Origin: Candidatus Sulfotelmatobacter sp.
GTDB lineage: Bacteria > Acidobacteriota > Terriglobia > Terriglobales > Acidobacteriaceae
DNA: 14,259 nucleotides
Reading direction: 5' to 3'
Assembly (NCBI GenBank): GCA_030044775.1
Contig: JASICF010000143.1
Coordinates: 1-14,259, forward strand
A program made the position numbers and the translations under genes. The notes under the pieces were generated by a model. The model was not told the DNA's origin. It saw nothing but the letters and a program-made list of their open reading frames with translations, and did no database searches. The stretch's first letter is position 1. Each line of letters starts with the position of its first letter. Of the stretch, positions 14,005-14,259 are shown one piece after another.

Positions 14005-14259
14005 ATGCGAACGCTCAAGTCCTTGGGTCCCTCCCTGATTCTCTGCGCTACTTGTATTTTGTCCGCTGCTCAATCGCAACCCAATGACGCAAGTCGCATC
14101 ATCCATATCGCCCTTCAACCATCACCTCTCCAAAGCAACCTCGAGCGTCTGACCGATGAGATCGGCGGCCGTGTCCCCGGCACGCCGGCTATGCAGAACG
14201 CCATCGAGTGGGGCGTCGAAGCATTCAAAGCCGCCGGTGCCGATAGCGTCCACACCGAG
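14005..14259 (+). CDS. M28 family peptidase, N-terminal part only (cut by window edge)
   Basis: An open frame of 85 codons runs off the right edge. ATG 14005 is followed by a signal peptide (MRTLKSLGPSLILCATCILSA, ending near AAQSQ), so the product is exported. SNLERLTDEIGGRVPGTPAM followed by AIEWGVEAFKAAGADSV is the typical opening of M28 peptidases of the carboxypeptidase Q / PDZ-less secreted type, where a helix-rich segment precedes the PA-like or catalytic domain. The zinc residues lie beyond the window, so activity cannot be judged. It lacks a ribosome site. It is the second M28-type gene in a row, but it resembles a different subgroup from the one at 12809-13852, so it is not a simple tandem duplicate. 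Confidence 0.75.
   Translation, partial: MRTLKSLGPSLILCATCILSAAQSQPNDASRIIHIALQPSPLQSNLERLTDEIGGRVPGTPAMQNAIEWGVEAFKAAGADSVHTE

Overview
The window looks like chromosomal DNA of a moderately GC-rich, diderm, protein-exporting bacterium, most likely an acidobacterium (Terriglobia-like). This is inferred from the gene mix: PEP-CTERM proteins, an M61 peptidase with a PDZ domain, an AMIN-domain protein, Tad-type minor pilin genes, a CtpA-type protease, a tatB-tatC pair and M28 peptidases. No rRNA, tRNA, CRISPR array, transposase or phage gene is visible. Almost every product is exported or sits in the membrane, so the theme is the cell envelope: export, surface anchoring, pilus assembly and periplasmic proteolysis.

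Layout. (1) 3-746, +: the end of a 2-keto-4-pentenoate hydratase/FAH-family enzyme, cut by the left edge. (2) 867-1529, -: a secreted PEP-CTERM protein with its own terminator. (3) 1530-2036: a 507-base divergent region with a sigma-54-like promoter pointing right. (4) 2037-6068, +: a second, unusual PEP-CTERM protein with an uncleaved-looking N-terminal anchor, an M61 metallopeptidase with PDZ domain, and an AMIN/STN protein that resembles the front of a secretin without the pore. (5) 6144-9298, -: a tight four-gene operon, in transcription order prepilin peptidase (TadV/CpaA), two TadE-like pseudopilins and a TadG-like protein. The motor ATPase, platform and secretin genes of a full Tad system are absent from the window. 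(6) 9598-11202, -: a CtpA-type S41 protease with extended -10 promoter, an upstream palindrome and a strong terminator. (7) 11525-12764, +: tatB-like and tatC, overlapping. (8) 12809-13852, +: an M28 metalloenzyme with glutaminyl-cyclase-like signatures. (9) 14005-14259, +: the start of a second M28 peptidase, cut by the right edge.

How the genes fit together. TatBC exports folded proteins, the prepilin peptidase would process the two TadE-like proteins next to it (both keep a G|xxxxE site), and the S41, M61 and M28 enzymes would act on peptides or proteins outside the cytoplasm. The two PEP-CTERM proteins need an exosortase encoded elsewhere. No wholly new system is evident. The points most worth a second look are the stripped-down Tad operon, the type-II-anchored PEP-CTERM protein behind a sigma-54-like promoter, the possible leaderless starts of tatB and the last gene, and several palindromic elements between genes.
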